NCBI GenBank assembly: GCA_035719045.1
Contig: DASTGO010000379.1
Coordinates: 1-11,421 of the forward strand
Length of the DNA: 11,421 nt
DNA from: DASTGO01 sp035719045
GTDB taxonomy: Bacteria; Actinomycetota; Actinomycetes; Actinomycetales; Kineosporiaceae
Direction of reading: 5' to 3'
Part shown: positions 1 through 6,308 of the stretch, one piece after another
Layout of the letters: every line of letters begins with the position of its first letter
Numbering within the stretch: the first letter of the stretch is position 1
Made by a program: the position numbers and the translations under genes
The notes under the pieces: model-generated
Database searches by the model: none
Seen by the model: only the letters and a program-made list of their open reading frames with translations
What the model was told of the DNA's origin: nothing

Positions 1-116
1 CCCCCCCCCCGCCCGCCCCGGGGAGCCGGATCACCGGTGACCCCTCAAGGCGATTCACGGACGAGCCGACGACCTGGTGGCGGGGCAGACTGTTCGGACG
101 CGAGTAGGGGACCGGT
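1..116. other. Upstream region of chemoreceptor gene
   Basis: This is the non-coding start of the window. It opens with ten C residues and a C/G-rich run at the very edge. No convincing -35/-10 pair is visible. The only clear signal is the AGGGG ribosome binding site at 106-110, six bases before the ATG at 117. Confidence 0.5.
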
Positions 117-1253
117 ATGGCGGGCACGTCGTTGATCCACCGCAACCGCAGCGGCACCGGCCGCGACCTGGGCGCCCGGCTGGCCGACCGGAACGATCCG
201 GTGACCGCGGCCCTGGACGGGATCAACGTCAACGTCTTCGTCTGCGACCGGACCTTCCGCATGGTGTTCGCCAACGCCAGGGCGCTGCGCACCCTGACCG
301 AGCTCGCCCCCGCGATCCGCACCGTGTTCGGCCTCGGCCTGGAAGACCTGCTGGGCGGGTCGATCCACCGGTTCCACCACGACCCGGCCCGGATCGAGCG
401 GATCCTCGCCGACCCCTCCGCCCTCCCCCGCGAGGCGACCTTCACCTTCGGCGGGATCACCCTGCGGACCCTGATCAACGCCGTGCGCCTGGCCGACGGC
501 ACGGTCCACGGGTACATCGTCGCCTGGGACAACATCTCCGAGCGCAATGCCGCCGCCGACGCCGCCATCCGCGAGGTGGTGGTCGCCAACGAGGTGCTGG
601 CGGGAGTGACCGAGCGGATCGTCAGCCTCTCCGGTTCCTCGGCGTTCCGCGCGGAGCAGGCCGAGAACGCCACCTCGGAGCTGCGGCTGGCGATCGCCGA
701 GATCGCCCGCTCCTCCAACGGCGCGCTGGAGCAGGTGCGCGACGCGGTGGCGGCGACCGAGGAGGGCGTGTCCAAACTGCGCGACCTGCAGCAGTCCAGC
801 ACCGAGATCGGCGACTTCCTGCGCCTGATCACGGGGGTCGCCGAACAGACCAGGATGCTGGCGCTCAACGCCACCATCGAGGCGGCCCGGGCCGGGGAGG
901 CGGGTCGCGGCTTCTCGGTGGTGGCCGACGAGGTCAAGCAGCTCGCGGGAACCACGTCGGCCTCGATCACCGACATCGAGGCCCGGATCGAGGCCATCCA
1001 GCGCGCCGCGACCGAGGGCGCCGAGGCACTGACCCGGATCGAGGCCCTGATCGAGAGGGTCAGCGAGAGCCAGAACACCGTGGCCGCGGCCATCGAGCAG
1101 CAGTCGGCGGTCACCTCGCAGATCGCCGAGGCGATCTCGGAGATGGCGGTGGGCTCACGGGACACCGCCGAGGCCTCGACGACCATCCAGGAGTCGATGG
1201 CCCGGGTCACCGAGCAGACCGAGGTCCTGCACGAGATCGTCATCACGCACTGA
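117..1253 (+). CDS. Soluble PAS-domain methyl-accepting chemotaxis protein
   Basis: This 378-residue cytoplasmic chemoreceptor has no signal peptide or membrane helix. Residues about 30-145 form a PAS-type sensor; the segments NVNVFVCDRTFRMVFANA and the FHHDPAR stretch (about 86-92) resemble the PAS domain of membrane-free chemoreceptors, where FHKNP is usual. Residues about 165-370 form the methyl-accepting coiled-coil hairpin. Its signalling tip is highly conserved (E243 to F266, including ALNATIEAARAGEAGRGF), followed by VVADEVKQLA. This tip is the part that contacts CheA/CheW in the family. Adaptation would depend on Glu/Gln-rich methylation heptads; no C-terminal CheR-tethering pentapeptide is present. 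ATG 117 has AGGGG six bases upstream. No che or flagellar gene lies in the window, so it is an orphan receptor here. The ligand is unknown; the PAS domain could sense redox, a small molecule or a cofactor. Confidence 0.93.
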   Translation: MAGTSLIHRNRSGTGRDLGARLADRNDPVTAALDGINVNVFVCDRTFRMVFANARALRTLTELAPAIRTVFGLGLEDLLGGSIHRFHHDPARIERILADPSALPREATFTFGGITLRTLINAVRLADGTVHGYIVAWDNISERNAAADAAIREVVVANEVLAGVTERIVSLSGSSAFRAEQAENATSELRLAIAEIARSSNGALEQVRDAVAATEEGVSKLRDLQQSSTEIGDFLRLITGVAEQTRMLALNATIEAARAGEAGRGFSVVADEVKQLAGTTSASITDIEARIEAIQRAATEGAEALTRIEALIERVSESQNTVAAAIEQQSAVTSQIAEAISEMAVGSRDTAEASTTIQESMARVTEQTEVLHEIVITH

Positions 1254-1275
1254 TCCGGACCGCACCCGGACGGCA

Positions 1276-1317
1276 CGGCGCGGCGGTCCCACCTCGGGGG
1301 GTGGAACCGCCGCGTCG
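1276..1317. terminator. Shared hairpin terminator between convergent genes
   Basis: A long inverted repeat lies between two convergent genes. The 14-base arms at 1280-1293 and 1300-1313 pair with one mismatch around a TCGGGG loop. Pairing continues outward to 1276/1317 with one G-T wobble. There is no T-tract, as is common in GC-rich actinobacteria. The position suggests bidirectional termination for the chemoreceptor gene (+) and the L,D-transpeptidase gene (-). Confidence 0.8.
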
Positions 1318-1326
1318 CAACGGTTC

Positions 1327-2145
1327 TCAGGCGATCGTCACCGGAGTTCCGAGCGGGACCGAGGACAGCTTCGCGGCATCGGAGTCGCTGAGCCGCAGGC
1401 ACCCGTGGGTGACGGCCCTGCCGATGCTCGCCGGCTCGTCCGTGCCGTGGACACCGATCTGCGCGTCACCGTCGCCGAAGCTCTGCAGCGTGTCGGAGTG
1501 CGCGGACAGGCCGAGGGCGAACGAACCGTAGGCGCCGTGGGGGTCCGGCGGGCGAACCCGGTCGGTGACGTAGAACCGGCCGGTGGGGGTCGGGGTGGAC
1601 CCGGCGCCGACCGCGACCGGCACGTCGAGCACGGTCCGGCCGTCGACCAGGAGGTTCAGCCGGCGGGTGGCCAGGTCCACCACGATCCGCTCGCCGACCG
1701 GTTCCAGCTTCACCTGCGAGGCCTGCACCCACCCCGTGGACCCGTTGGGCCGCACCGGAAGCAGCACCGGCACCCACCCCGGGACCGTCTTGGCTGCGGC
1801 GTCCACCAACAGCACCCGCGGGGCGCCGAGCGCGGTGGCCGGGGCGAGCCGGGCGACCACCGCGGCCCGGTCGGAGGCCGAGGCCCGGATGGTGAGCTCA
1901 CCGGTCAGCAGGCTCACCGCCCGGGTGGCCGGCGCCGCTCCCGCGGAAGCCTGCGGGCCGGTGACGGAGGGCTCGGATCCGCCCGTCGCGGGTCCGGCGG
2001 TCGCAGGTCCGCCCGAGGCCGACGGCGGCGGGGTGGACCGCCCGCAGGCCCCCAGAGCGGCGGCGAGCGCCAGGGCCAGGGCGGCGGTGCGCAGGACAGC
2101 GGCGCGCCGGCCCGTCCGCCGGGCCGGGATCTGGGTGGTGGTCAT
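1327..2145 (-). CDS. L,D-transpeptidase (YkuD) lipoprotein
   Basis: This 272-residue exported enzyme is predicted to make or remodel 3-3 peptidoglycan cross-links outside the membrane. Residues 1-34 are a lipoprotein signal: basic n-region, hydrophobic core about 21-31, then lipobox LGAC with lipid-modified Cys34. A Ser/Pro/Ala/Gly linker follows (about 35-75), then an SH3-like module (about 76-148, LTIRASASDRAAVVARL and GSTGWVQASQV). The YkuD catalytic domain covers 151-271. It holds PTPTGRFYV, GVHGTDEP with His233, and the active-site motif THGCLRL with His247 and nucleophile Cys249. The ATG at 2145 is chosen because GAGGAG lies six bases upstream and the lipoprotein signal starts there; a longer reading to 2361 only adds non-coding-like sequence overlapping the neighbouring gene. 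It lies 53 bases downstream of the Thr/Pro-rich gene, probably in one transcript. Confidence 0.95.
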   Translation of the reverse strand: MTTTQIPARRTGRRAAVLRTAALALALAAALGACGRSTPPPSASGGPATAGPATGGSEPSVTGPQASAGAAPATRAVSLLTGELTIRASASDRAAVVARLAPATALGAPRVLLVDAAAKTVPGWVPVLLPVRPNGSTGWVQASQVKLEPVGERIVVDLATRRLNLLVDGRTVLDVPVAVGAGSTPTPTGRFYVTDRVRPPDPHGAYGSFALGLSAHSDTLQSFGDGDAQIGVHGTDEPASIGRAVTHGCLRLSDSDAAKLSSVPLGTPVTIA

Positions 2146-2198
2146 CGTGGGCTCCTCAGCCGGTTCAGGGATCTGCCGTCGGGGGGGTACGGACCCGG

Positions 2199-2798
2199 TC
2201 AGCCGGTGAAGCTGGGGTTGCGGACCACGGTGGTGCAGTCGTCGCTGTGGTGGGTCGCGGTGCAGGCGTCCGGCGGCGGGGTGGTCGGCTTCGGCGTCGA
2301 CGGCGGGGTGGTCGGCTTCGGCGTCGACGGCGTCGGGGTGGGGGTGTTGCCGGTCGGGCACGGCAGGGTCCCGATCGTCCGGGAGGGCACCACCCTGCGG
2401 ATCTGCGGGCCGGAACTGCTCGGGCTGCTGCTCGGGGTGGCGCAGGGGTCCGGCTTCGGCGAGCAGGGGAAGGACGGGAGCACACCGCAGGGGATCCGGG
2501 GTGTCGTGCTGATGCTGATGCTGACGCTCGGCTCGGGCTGCAGGCTCGGCGCGACGGTCAGGACCGGACCGGGCAGCTGCGGCAACTGCGGCAGCCTGGC
2601 GGCCGGCGCCAGGGTGGGAGTGCCGTTGCCGGGGGTCACCGCGGCGGCCGCCACCCCGGCGGAGGCGACGACGAGGGTGCCGGCGGCCAGCAGCGCCCAG
2701 GCGCCGCGGCGGCCGATGGCGCGAGTGGTACTGGTGGTGCTCGGGATGCTTGCGGTGCCGGTGGTGGTCGGCTCGGTGGTGGTCGGCTCGGTGCGCAT
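2199..2798 (-). CDS. Secreted Thr/Pro-rich protein with six cysteines, unknown function
   Basis: This 199-residue protein matches no family I recognise. A Thr-rich cytoplasmic head contains TEPTTTEPTT and is followed by RAIGRRGAW and one hydrophobic segment (about 33-53) ending AGVAAAAVTPG. That is a signal peptide or a type II anchor. The exterior part is low in complexity: LPQLPQLPGP, a Ser-rich stretch around 120-130, then STPKPTTPP twice (159-176). Six cysteines (104, 112, 119, 147, 179, 188) all lie outside the membrane and could form three disulfides. Pro/Thr linkers of this sort commonly span the cell wall and may be glycosylated. The ATG at 2798 follows GAGAGG nine bases upstream and starts the sensible signal region; an upstream extension to 3026 is a shadow of the DUF2510 gene. 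It lies between that gene and the L,D-transpeptidase, which suggests an envelope role. Confidence 0.8.
   Translation of the reverse strand: MRTEPTTTEPTTTGTASIPSTTSTTRAIGRRGAWALLAAGTLVVASAGVAAAAVTPGNGTPTLAPAARLPQLPQLPGPVLTVAPSLQPEPSVSISISTTPRIPCGVLPSFPCSPKPDPCATPSSSPSSSGPQIRRVVPSRTIGTLPCPTGNTPTPTPSTPKPTTPPSTPKPTTPPPDACTATHHSDDCTTVVRNPSFTG
2275..2328 (-). repeat. Two tandem 27-bp units encoding STPKPTTPP
   Basis: Two identical 27-base units (2275-2301 and 2302-2328) lie head to tail inside the Thr/Pro-rich gene. Because 27 is a multiple of three, each unit adds nine residues of wall-spanning linker without breaking the frame. Copy number probably varies between strains. Confidence 0.9.
2761..2790 (-). 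repeat. Two tandem 15-bp units encoding TEPTT
   Basis: The unit GTGGTGGTCGGCTCG (plus strand) occurs twice, at 2761-2775 and 2776-2790. It encodes the Thr/Glu/Pro head of the secreted protein, ahead of its hydrophobic segment. The repeat is in frame, so gain or loss of a unit would be silent to the frame. Confidence 0.85.
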
Positions 2799-2928
2799 GG
2801 TGTCCGTCCTCTCGGTCAGGTCCCCGCGCTGGGGACGACCGGAAGACGGGCCTGCTCGACGGGCCTTACACCCCACCGGAAAGAAACTTCTCCGGGCCGG
2901 GGCGGGGCCGTCGGATCTGGTCCAGGCC
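2799..2928 (-). promoter_or_regulatory. Leader of the Thr/Pro-rich gene with hairpin and inverted repeat
   Basis: This 130-base gap separates the DUF2510 gene from the Thr/Pro-rich gene and probably holds the latter's promoter. A clean hairpin, GTCCCC-GCGCT-GGGGAC, spans 2820-2836, about 20 bases before the start codon. Further up, an A/T-rich island (a break in the high-GC background) lies inside an inverted repeat with CCGGA/TCCGG ends at about 2877-2896. TGTAAG at 2865-2870 (minus strand) is a possible -10, but no well-spaced -35 could be fixed. Confidence 0.4.
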
Positions 2929-3753
2929 TCAGCGCGGGCCCGGTGGCCCCCACTGCCGGCCGTCCCAGTACCGCCACTGCTGCGGGACCTGCGGGTCGGG
3001 GTACCAGCCGGGCGCCGGCTGCGCACCCACCCCGGCCCCGGCGCCGACGGAGCCGGCGGACGAGGTGACGGGCACCGCTCGCTGCCGGCCGCTGAGCAGG
3101 CCGACCATCAGCAGGATGAGCCCCACGACCAGCGTGACGGCGCCCGCACCCATCCCGGCGAGCAGCCACCCCACCCCGGACAGTCCCGAACCGAGCGACG
3201 GGGCGACGATCACCTGCAGCCGCTGCCCGCTGTCGACGACCACCCGGTAGAGGCCCTTCGCCGGCACGGTGAACCGCACGGCACCGGTGTAGATGTCGCC
3301 GTCGCGGGTCAGGTTCTGCGTGACCGGGCCGGGATAGCGGATCTCGAGGGACTGGCCGTCCGCGCCGTGAACGGTGACGTCACTGCGGATCAGGGTCGTG
3401 CTGTGGTTCTCCCGGAACTGGACGCCGCCTCCCCCGGTCTGCCGGCCGGTCCGCTCGTACACGAGGTAGTCGCCGGCGTCCAGGGACAGCGTGCGGTCCA
3501 TCGGCGTGGGGTAGGAGGACGCGCCGAGCGCCTGGACCATCGGGCTGCCGGCCCGCAGCACGAACACGACGCCGCAGGCGACCGCACAGACCAGCCCCAG
3601 CACGGCGAGCACCACGCCCGCCCGGAGCAGGCCCCGCCTCCGCTGCGGACCGGGCTGGGCTCCGGGCGGCTGAGATCCGGAAGGCTGGGCTCCGGAAGGC
3701 TGGGCTCCGGAAGGCTGGGCTCCGGAAGGCTGGGCTCCGGGCGAGGGGATCAT
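2929..3753 (-). CDS. Two-helix membrane protein with C-terminal DUF2510 domain
   Basis: This 274-residue membrane protein has a function I cannot name. A cytoplasmic head of GAQPS repeats (6-30) and a basic QRRR stretch lead into helix 1 (about 43-67). A beta-rich domain of about 125 residues follows (68-192, with DYLVYER, SLEIRYPGP and GLYRVVVDSGQ). Helix 2 is about 194-220. The tail carries a DUF2510 domain, PAPGWYPDPQ...WRYWDGRQW, at 247-268. The positive-inside pattern (QRRR before helix 1, GRQR after helix 2) puts both ends in the cytoplasm and the middle domain outside. DUF2510 is a short Trp-rich domain common in actinobacterial membrane proteins, usually at the N-terminus; here it is C-terminal. 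ATG 3753 has AGGG seven bases upstream. It is the first gene of the minus-strand envelope block. Confidence 0.88.
   Translation of the reverse strand: MIPSPGAQPSGAQPSGAQPSGAQPSGSQPPGAQPGPQRRRGLLRAGVVLAVLGLVCAVACGVVFVLRAGSPMVQALGASSYPTPMDRTLSLDAGDYLVYERTGRQTGGGGVQFRENHSTTLIRSDVTVHGADGQSLEIRYPGPVTQNLTRDGDIYTGAVRFTVPAKGLYRVVVDSGQRLQVIVAPSLGSGLSGVGWLLAGMGAGAVTLVVGLILLMVGLLSGRQRAVPVTSSAGSVGAGAGVGAQPAPGWYPDPQVPQQWRYWDGRQWGPPGPR
3676..3735 (-). repeat. Four tandem 15-bp units encoding GAQPS
   Basis: The unit TCCGGAAGGCTGGGC occurs four times without change (3676-3690, 3691-3705, 3706-3720, 3721-3735). Degenerate copies flank it on both sides, for example at 3661-3675. The array encodes the proline-rich cytoplasmic head of the DUF2510 membrane protein, and each unit is five codons. 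Identity among the copies suggests recent slippage. Confidence 0.95.
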
Positions 3754-3797
3754 GTGGCAACCCTATGACCCGTGGCTTCCCGCCGTCAGGGTCACGG

Positions 3798-3829
3798 CGC
3801 CGGGTGAGGATCGGCTCCGGTGCCCGGCG
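3798..3829 (-). terminator. Possible terminator after the ectodomain gene
   Basis: CGCCGGG at 3798-3804 can pair with CCCGGCG at 3823-3829 across an 18-base loop. It lies in the 93-base gap just downstream of the ectodomain gene on the minus strand. The loop is long and there is no T-run, so this is a weak call. Confidence 0.3.
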
Positions 3830-3846
3830 TGGCAGTCCCGTCCCGG

Positions 3847-4767
3847 TCACGGCAGCGCGGGGGTGAGCCCGTCGGTGTCCTGGGTGCGCACCGGCACGGT
3901 GGCCAGGACGCGACCGCTGGCGTCGAGGAAGTCGGCCCGGACCGGATCCACCACGTCCGCCGACCCCGCCCCGTCGACGAGCGCGACCGGGTGCCGCCCA
4001 CCGTCGGCGGACACCACCTGTGCGCTGACCGCTCCGACCGGACCGACCAGTCCGGCCACCCCCGGCAGGACCGCCTGCTTCCAGGCCAGGCCCACCCGCT
4101 CCAGCGGGCCCGCGGGCAGGACCTCGGTGAGCCGCCGCTCCTCGGCCGGCGTGCCGTCCGCCTGCGGGGTGGCGGTGGCGACCGTCACCACGTGTGCCCC
4201 GGAGAGGGACGTCACGGCGATCACGTCCGTCCACCAGCCGTCTATCGTCCCGCTCCACAGCACACGGCGTGCCGTGGTGTCCGAGGGCAGCTGGCTGGCC
4301 TCCTGGGCCGCCCCGAAGGCGTAGCGTGCGCGCTCGCGGGTCAGGTGCGTGGTGTCGCCGTGCACGGAGGGAAAGGCGCCGGCTGCCAGCAGGGCAGGGT
4401 CCTCGTTGCTGTTGGCGCCCAACACGTCCCAGCCCAGCCCCCCGGGAAGGTGGATCCTGCCCACGGTCCCGGTGCGGTGGCTCCAGGCCAGGGTGCCCTG
4501 CCACCAGCCGGGCCCGCTCGGCTGCGGCCGGTCGATCGTCCATCGCACCGACCCGTCGGCGGCGTACTGCGGATCGTGGGCGACGAGAGGCCCGCCGCCG
4601 TCGGCGCACAGACCGTCGGCGCAGGGCACGATGTACGCCCCGACATCCCCGGCGCTGCCGTCGCCCAGGCCTGCCACCCAGCGCCGGGACAGGTCAGCCT
4701 GTTCGCCGCCCGAGATCCACCCGCTGCGGGCCCTCGCCACCGGTGGGCGCGGCCGGGACGGGGGCAC
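3847..4767 (-). CDS. Extracytoplasmic domain lacking its N-terminal and membrane parts (probable remnant)
   Basis: The reading frame runs 306 residues from a GTG at 4767. The true start is unclear, and the first 25-30 residues (PPSRPRPPVARARSG) look like read-through of another frame. The body, from about DLSRRWVAGLG (25) to the end, looks like a globular exterior domain with Cys49/Cys54 close together, many Trp/Gly turns (GWWQGTLAW, LWSGTIDGWWTDV) and beta-like strands. No signal peptide or membrane helix is present. In actinobacteria a SigE-type sigma gene is often followed by a protein with a short cytoplasmic region, one membrane helix and a large exterior domain. Here the exterior domain directly follows a sigma fragment, in a shifted frame, overlapping it by 74 bases. 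I infer a deletion removed the sigma tail and this protein's front, leaving a gene that is probably not exported. Confidence 0.6.
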   Translation of the reverse strand: MPPSRPRPPVARARSGWISGGEQADLSRRWVAGLGDGSAGDVGAYIVPCADGLCADGGGPLVAHDPQYAADGSVRWTIDRPQPSGPGWWQGTLAWSHRTGTVGRIHLPGGLGWDVLGANSNEDPALLAAGAFPSVHGDTTHLTRERARYAFGAAQEASQLPSDTTARRVLWSGTIDGWWTDVIAVTSLSGAHVVTVATATPQADGTPAEERRLTEVLPAGPLERVGLAWKQAVLPGVAGLVGPVGAVSAQVVSADGGRHPVALVDGAGSADVVDPVRADFLDASGRVLATVPVRTQDTDGLTPALP

Positions 4768-5029
4768 CGTCCAACGGGGACTCGGCCACCCGGCGGCGAC
4801 GGGCCCGGTGCCGGGAGATGGCCGCCCGGGCGATCGCGGTGCGGACGTAGGCCTCCGGCCGGTCGGTCACCACCTGGCGCCACCGCCGCCAGGTCCGCTC
4901 CAGGGCCACCTGGACGGCGTCCTCGGCGTGCATCGGGTCCCCGGTCAGCAGATACGCGCACCGCACCAGGTAGGCCCAGCGCGCCTGGACGAAGTCGTGG
5001 AACTCCGTCGCCGCCTCGATCTGCGTCAT
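4694..5029 (-). CDS. ECF sigma factor (SigE family) region 2 only, truncated
   Basis: This 111-residue fragment carries sigma region 2, which binds RNA polymerase and the -10 element. Recognisable parts are FHDFVQARWAYLVRCAYLLTG (from residue 10), then AEDAVQVALERTWRRW (35-50) and AYVRTAIARAAISRHRARRR (60-79), which matches the SigE-type ECF family. A complete member is roughly 160-180 residues and ends in a region 4 helix-turn-helix for the -35 element. Here coding turns into low-complexity PVPAAPTGGEG and stops, and no region 4 is found in any frame downstream. ATG 5029 is chosen (GGGAG four bases before it); a GTG at 5056 would add nine residues. It starts 51 bases after the DUF3147 gene ends. 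Without region 4 it is unlikely to work as a normal sigma factor. Confidence 0.75.
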   Translation of the reverse strand: MTQIEAATEFHDFVQARWAYLVRCAYLLTGDPMHAEDAVQVALERTWRRWRQVVTDRPEAYVRTAIARAAISRHRARRRRVAESPLDGAPVPAAPTGGEGPQRVDLGRRTG

Positions 5030-5080
5030 CTCGCTCCCGCCGTCGGGTCCGATCACCCGCGCAGACGCCGCCGGAACGGA

Positions 5081-5950
5081 TCAGGTTGAGAGGCGGCCGC
5101 CCTCGGTCCGGGCCTCGCCGCCGGACCCGTCCCCCGCGACGGGCTCGTCGGCGCCGAACCCGGTCAGCCAGGCCAGGCCGTAGGCGGCCAGGGCGACCAC
5201 CAACCAGCTCGCAGTGGCCAGCGCGAACGCGGCGGTGATGGTACCCCGGTGGAACCACGTGGCGCCGACGGCCGCGAATGCCACCAGCCCCAGGCCACCG
5301 GCGGCGGCACCCCTGGCGTCGTCCCGCGAGCGCGCGCCGCCCTCCTTCTCGGCAACCAGGGTCAGGCTGGCGAGCAGGATCGCGGGAAAGGCCAGCAGGG
5401 TGCCGCCGATCACCGGACCGAAGGCCAGGCCTACCAGCGCGGCCAGCAGCGAGGTCCCCGCGCCGAAACCGAACCGGATCCCCCATTCCCGGGGCCTGGC
5501 CTGCCGCAGCTTGCCCGGCTCGCAGCGCAGGCGGGGACACCGTCGATCGCGGCCGCTGTCCGGCGTCCGGGCCCCGGCCCCCGCGGCCAGTGGTGCGGCG
5601 GTCGCCGCGGCGGACACCGGGAGCACCACGGCGCTGACCACCAGCCAGGCGGCCAGCCCCGCCGCTGCTCCGCGCCGGGCACCGAACCGTCGCATGACCG
5701 CCGGGCTGAGCAGGGCGTAGGCGAGGAAGGCCACCGCTCCGGCGACCATTCCGGTGCAGTGCAACCGGGCCTGCACCGGCCCCTTGGCCAGCACGGTCAC
5801 GCTCAGGCCGGCCAGGGCGACGGACGGGGCGGCCGCGAACACCCCGGCGAAACGCTTCGGCGACAACGTCTCCGCCAGTGCCGCGAACGCCACCACGAGG
5901 ACGCCGCCGAACAGTGCCTTCGCCAGCAGTTGCACGCCCTGTGCGGCCAT
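5081..5950 (-). CDS. Internally duplicated DUF3147 integral membrane protein
   Basis: This 289-residue polytopic membrane protein has about eight hydrophobic segments. Two halves share a pattern: SPKRFAGVFAAAPSVALAGL (30-49) in the first and AFGPVIGGTLLAFPAILLAS (176-195) in the second, each followed by a short loop with Lys or Glu and more helices. Single-copy relatives (DUF3147, similar to GlpM) are about 115 residues, so this looks like a fused duplicate. A polar, arginine-rich linker (about 127-157, including DSGRDRRCPRLRC) joins the halves. The function of the family is not established; a small transporter or permease-like role is a guess. ATG 5950 is preceded by GGAGGGG almost directly. 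It lies upstream of the sigma fragment on the same strand. Confidence 0.82.
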   Translation of the reverse strand: MAAQGVQLLAKALFGGVLVVAFAALAETLSPKRFAGVFAAAPSVALAGLSVTVLAKGPVQARLHCTGMVAGAVAFLAYALLSPAVMRRFGARRGAAAGLAAWLVVSAVVLPVSAAATAAPLAAGAGARTPDSGRDRRCPRLRCEPGKLRQARPREWGIRFGFGAGTSLLAALVGLAFGPVIGGTLLAFPAILLASLTLVAEKEGGARSRDDARGAAAGGLGLVAFAAVGATWFHRGTITAAFALATASWLVVALAAYGLAWLTGFGADEPVAGDGSGGEARTEGGRLST

Positions 5951-6308
5951 CGCCCCTCCACCGACCCGACGGCTGTGGCGGCCGGCGCGGCGGGCGGTCC
6001 GAACCGGACGTTCCCCGGTCCGCTACCCGTCGCCCGAGGGCGGCAAACCCGCCGAGCGCGACGCCCCTCCCGTGTGCGCGCCCGCACATCGTGCCCGCAC
6101 ATCGTGCCCGCACGGTGCGGGCACCGTGTGCCACCGTGCCCGCTTTGCGGGCGCGATGTGCCACCGTGCCCGAACGGTGCGGGCGCACTCCTCCACGCGA
6201 CGGCCCAGACCCCACGCACCGTGGAGCACTGGTCCGCCCCACACTCTCGCCGGCATCACACCCCGCGGACGACCCCGCACCACCCACCCGGATCCGCCCG
6301 GATACCGA
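5951..6308. other. Intergenic region dominated by palindromes
   Basis: This 358-base gap lies between the TetR gene and the DUF3147 gene, both on the minus strand. It should hold the DUF3147 promoter, but no clear -35/-10 pair was found. A small hairpin (GGCGG/CCGCC) lies at 6039-6053, and GTCCG-AAC-CGGAC occurs at 5998-6010. The middle is filled by the repeat cluster listed separately. I see no gene here: frames cross it on both strands but only as translated repeats. Confidence 0.6.
6081..6188. repeat. Cluster of short direct and inverted repeats built on GTGCCCGCAC
   Basis: CCCGCACATCGTG is repeated in tandem (6081-6093, 6094-6106). Then comes a 21-base near-perfect palindrome: GTGCCCGCAC at 6104-6113, one G, and its complement at 6115-6124. 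TGTGCCACCGTGCCCG (16 bases) occurs twice, 30 bases apart (6127-6142, 6157-6172). A hairpin GCCCGC-TTT-GCGGGC lies at 6138-6152, and a looser GCCCG/CGGGC pair lies at 6168-6184. The module looks like a dispersed palindromic intergenic element, able to form a run of stem-loops in either strand. Confidence 0.8.

Noticed and set aside
1..20. Run of ten C residues at the window start
   Set aside because: It lies at the edge with no context; it may be a natural homopolymer or a contig-end artefact, and nothing more can be said.
1327..2145. THGC instead of SHGC in the transpeptidase active site taken as anomalous
   Set aside because: The YkuD motif allows Ser or Thr before HGC, so this is normal variation.
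2146..2361. Longer start for the L,D-transpeptidase
   Set aside because: It would overlap the Thr/Pro-rich gene and bury the lipoprotein signal 72 residues inside; GAGGAG fits the ATG at 2145.
1405..3768. 787-codon plus-strand open frame
   Set aside because: It is antisense to three well-supported minus-strand genes, and its repeats mirror theirs; there are no domains of its own.
6081..6188. CRISPR array
   Set aside because: Repeats are short, unevenly spaced and palindromic among themselves, with no uniform spacers and no cas genes.
4341..6287. Long 648-codon minus-strand open frame
   Set aside because: It lies out of frame over the DUF3147, sigma and ectodomain genes and has the Arg/Gly/Pro-rich composition of a GC-rich shadow frame.
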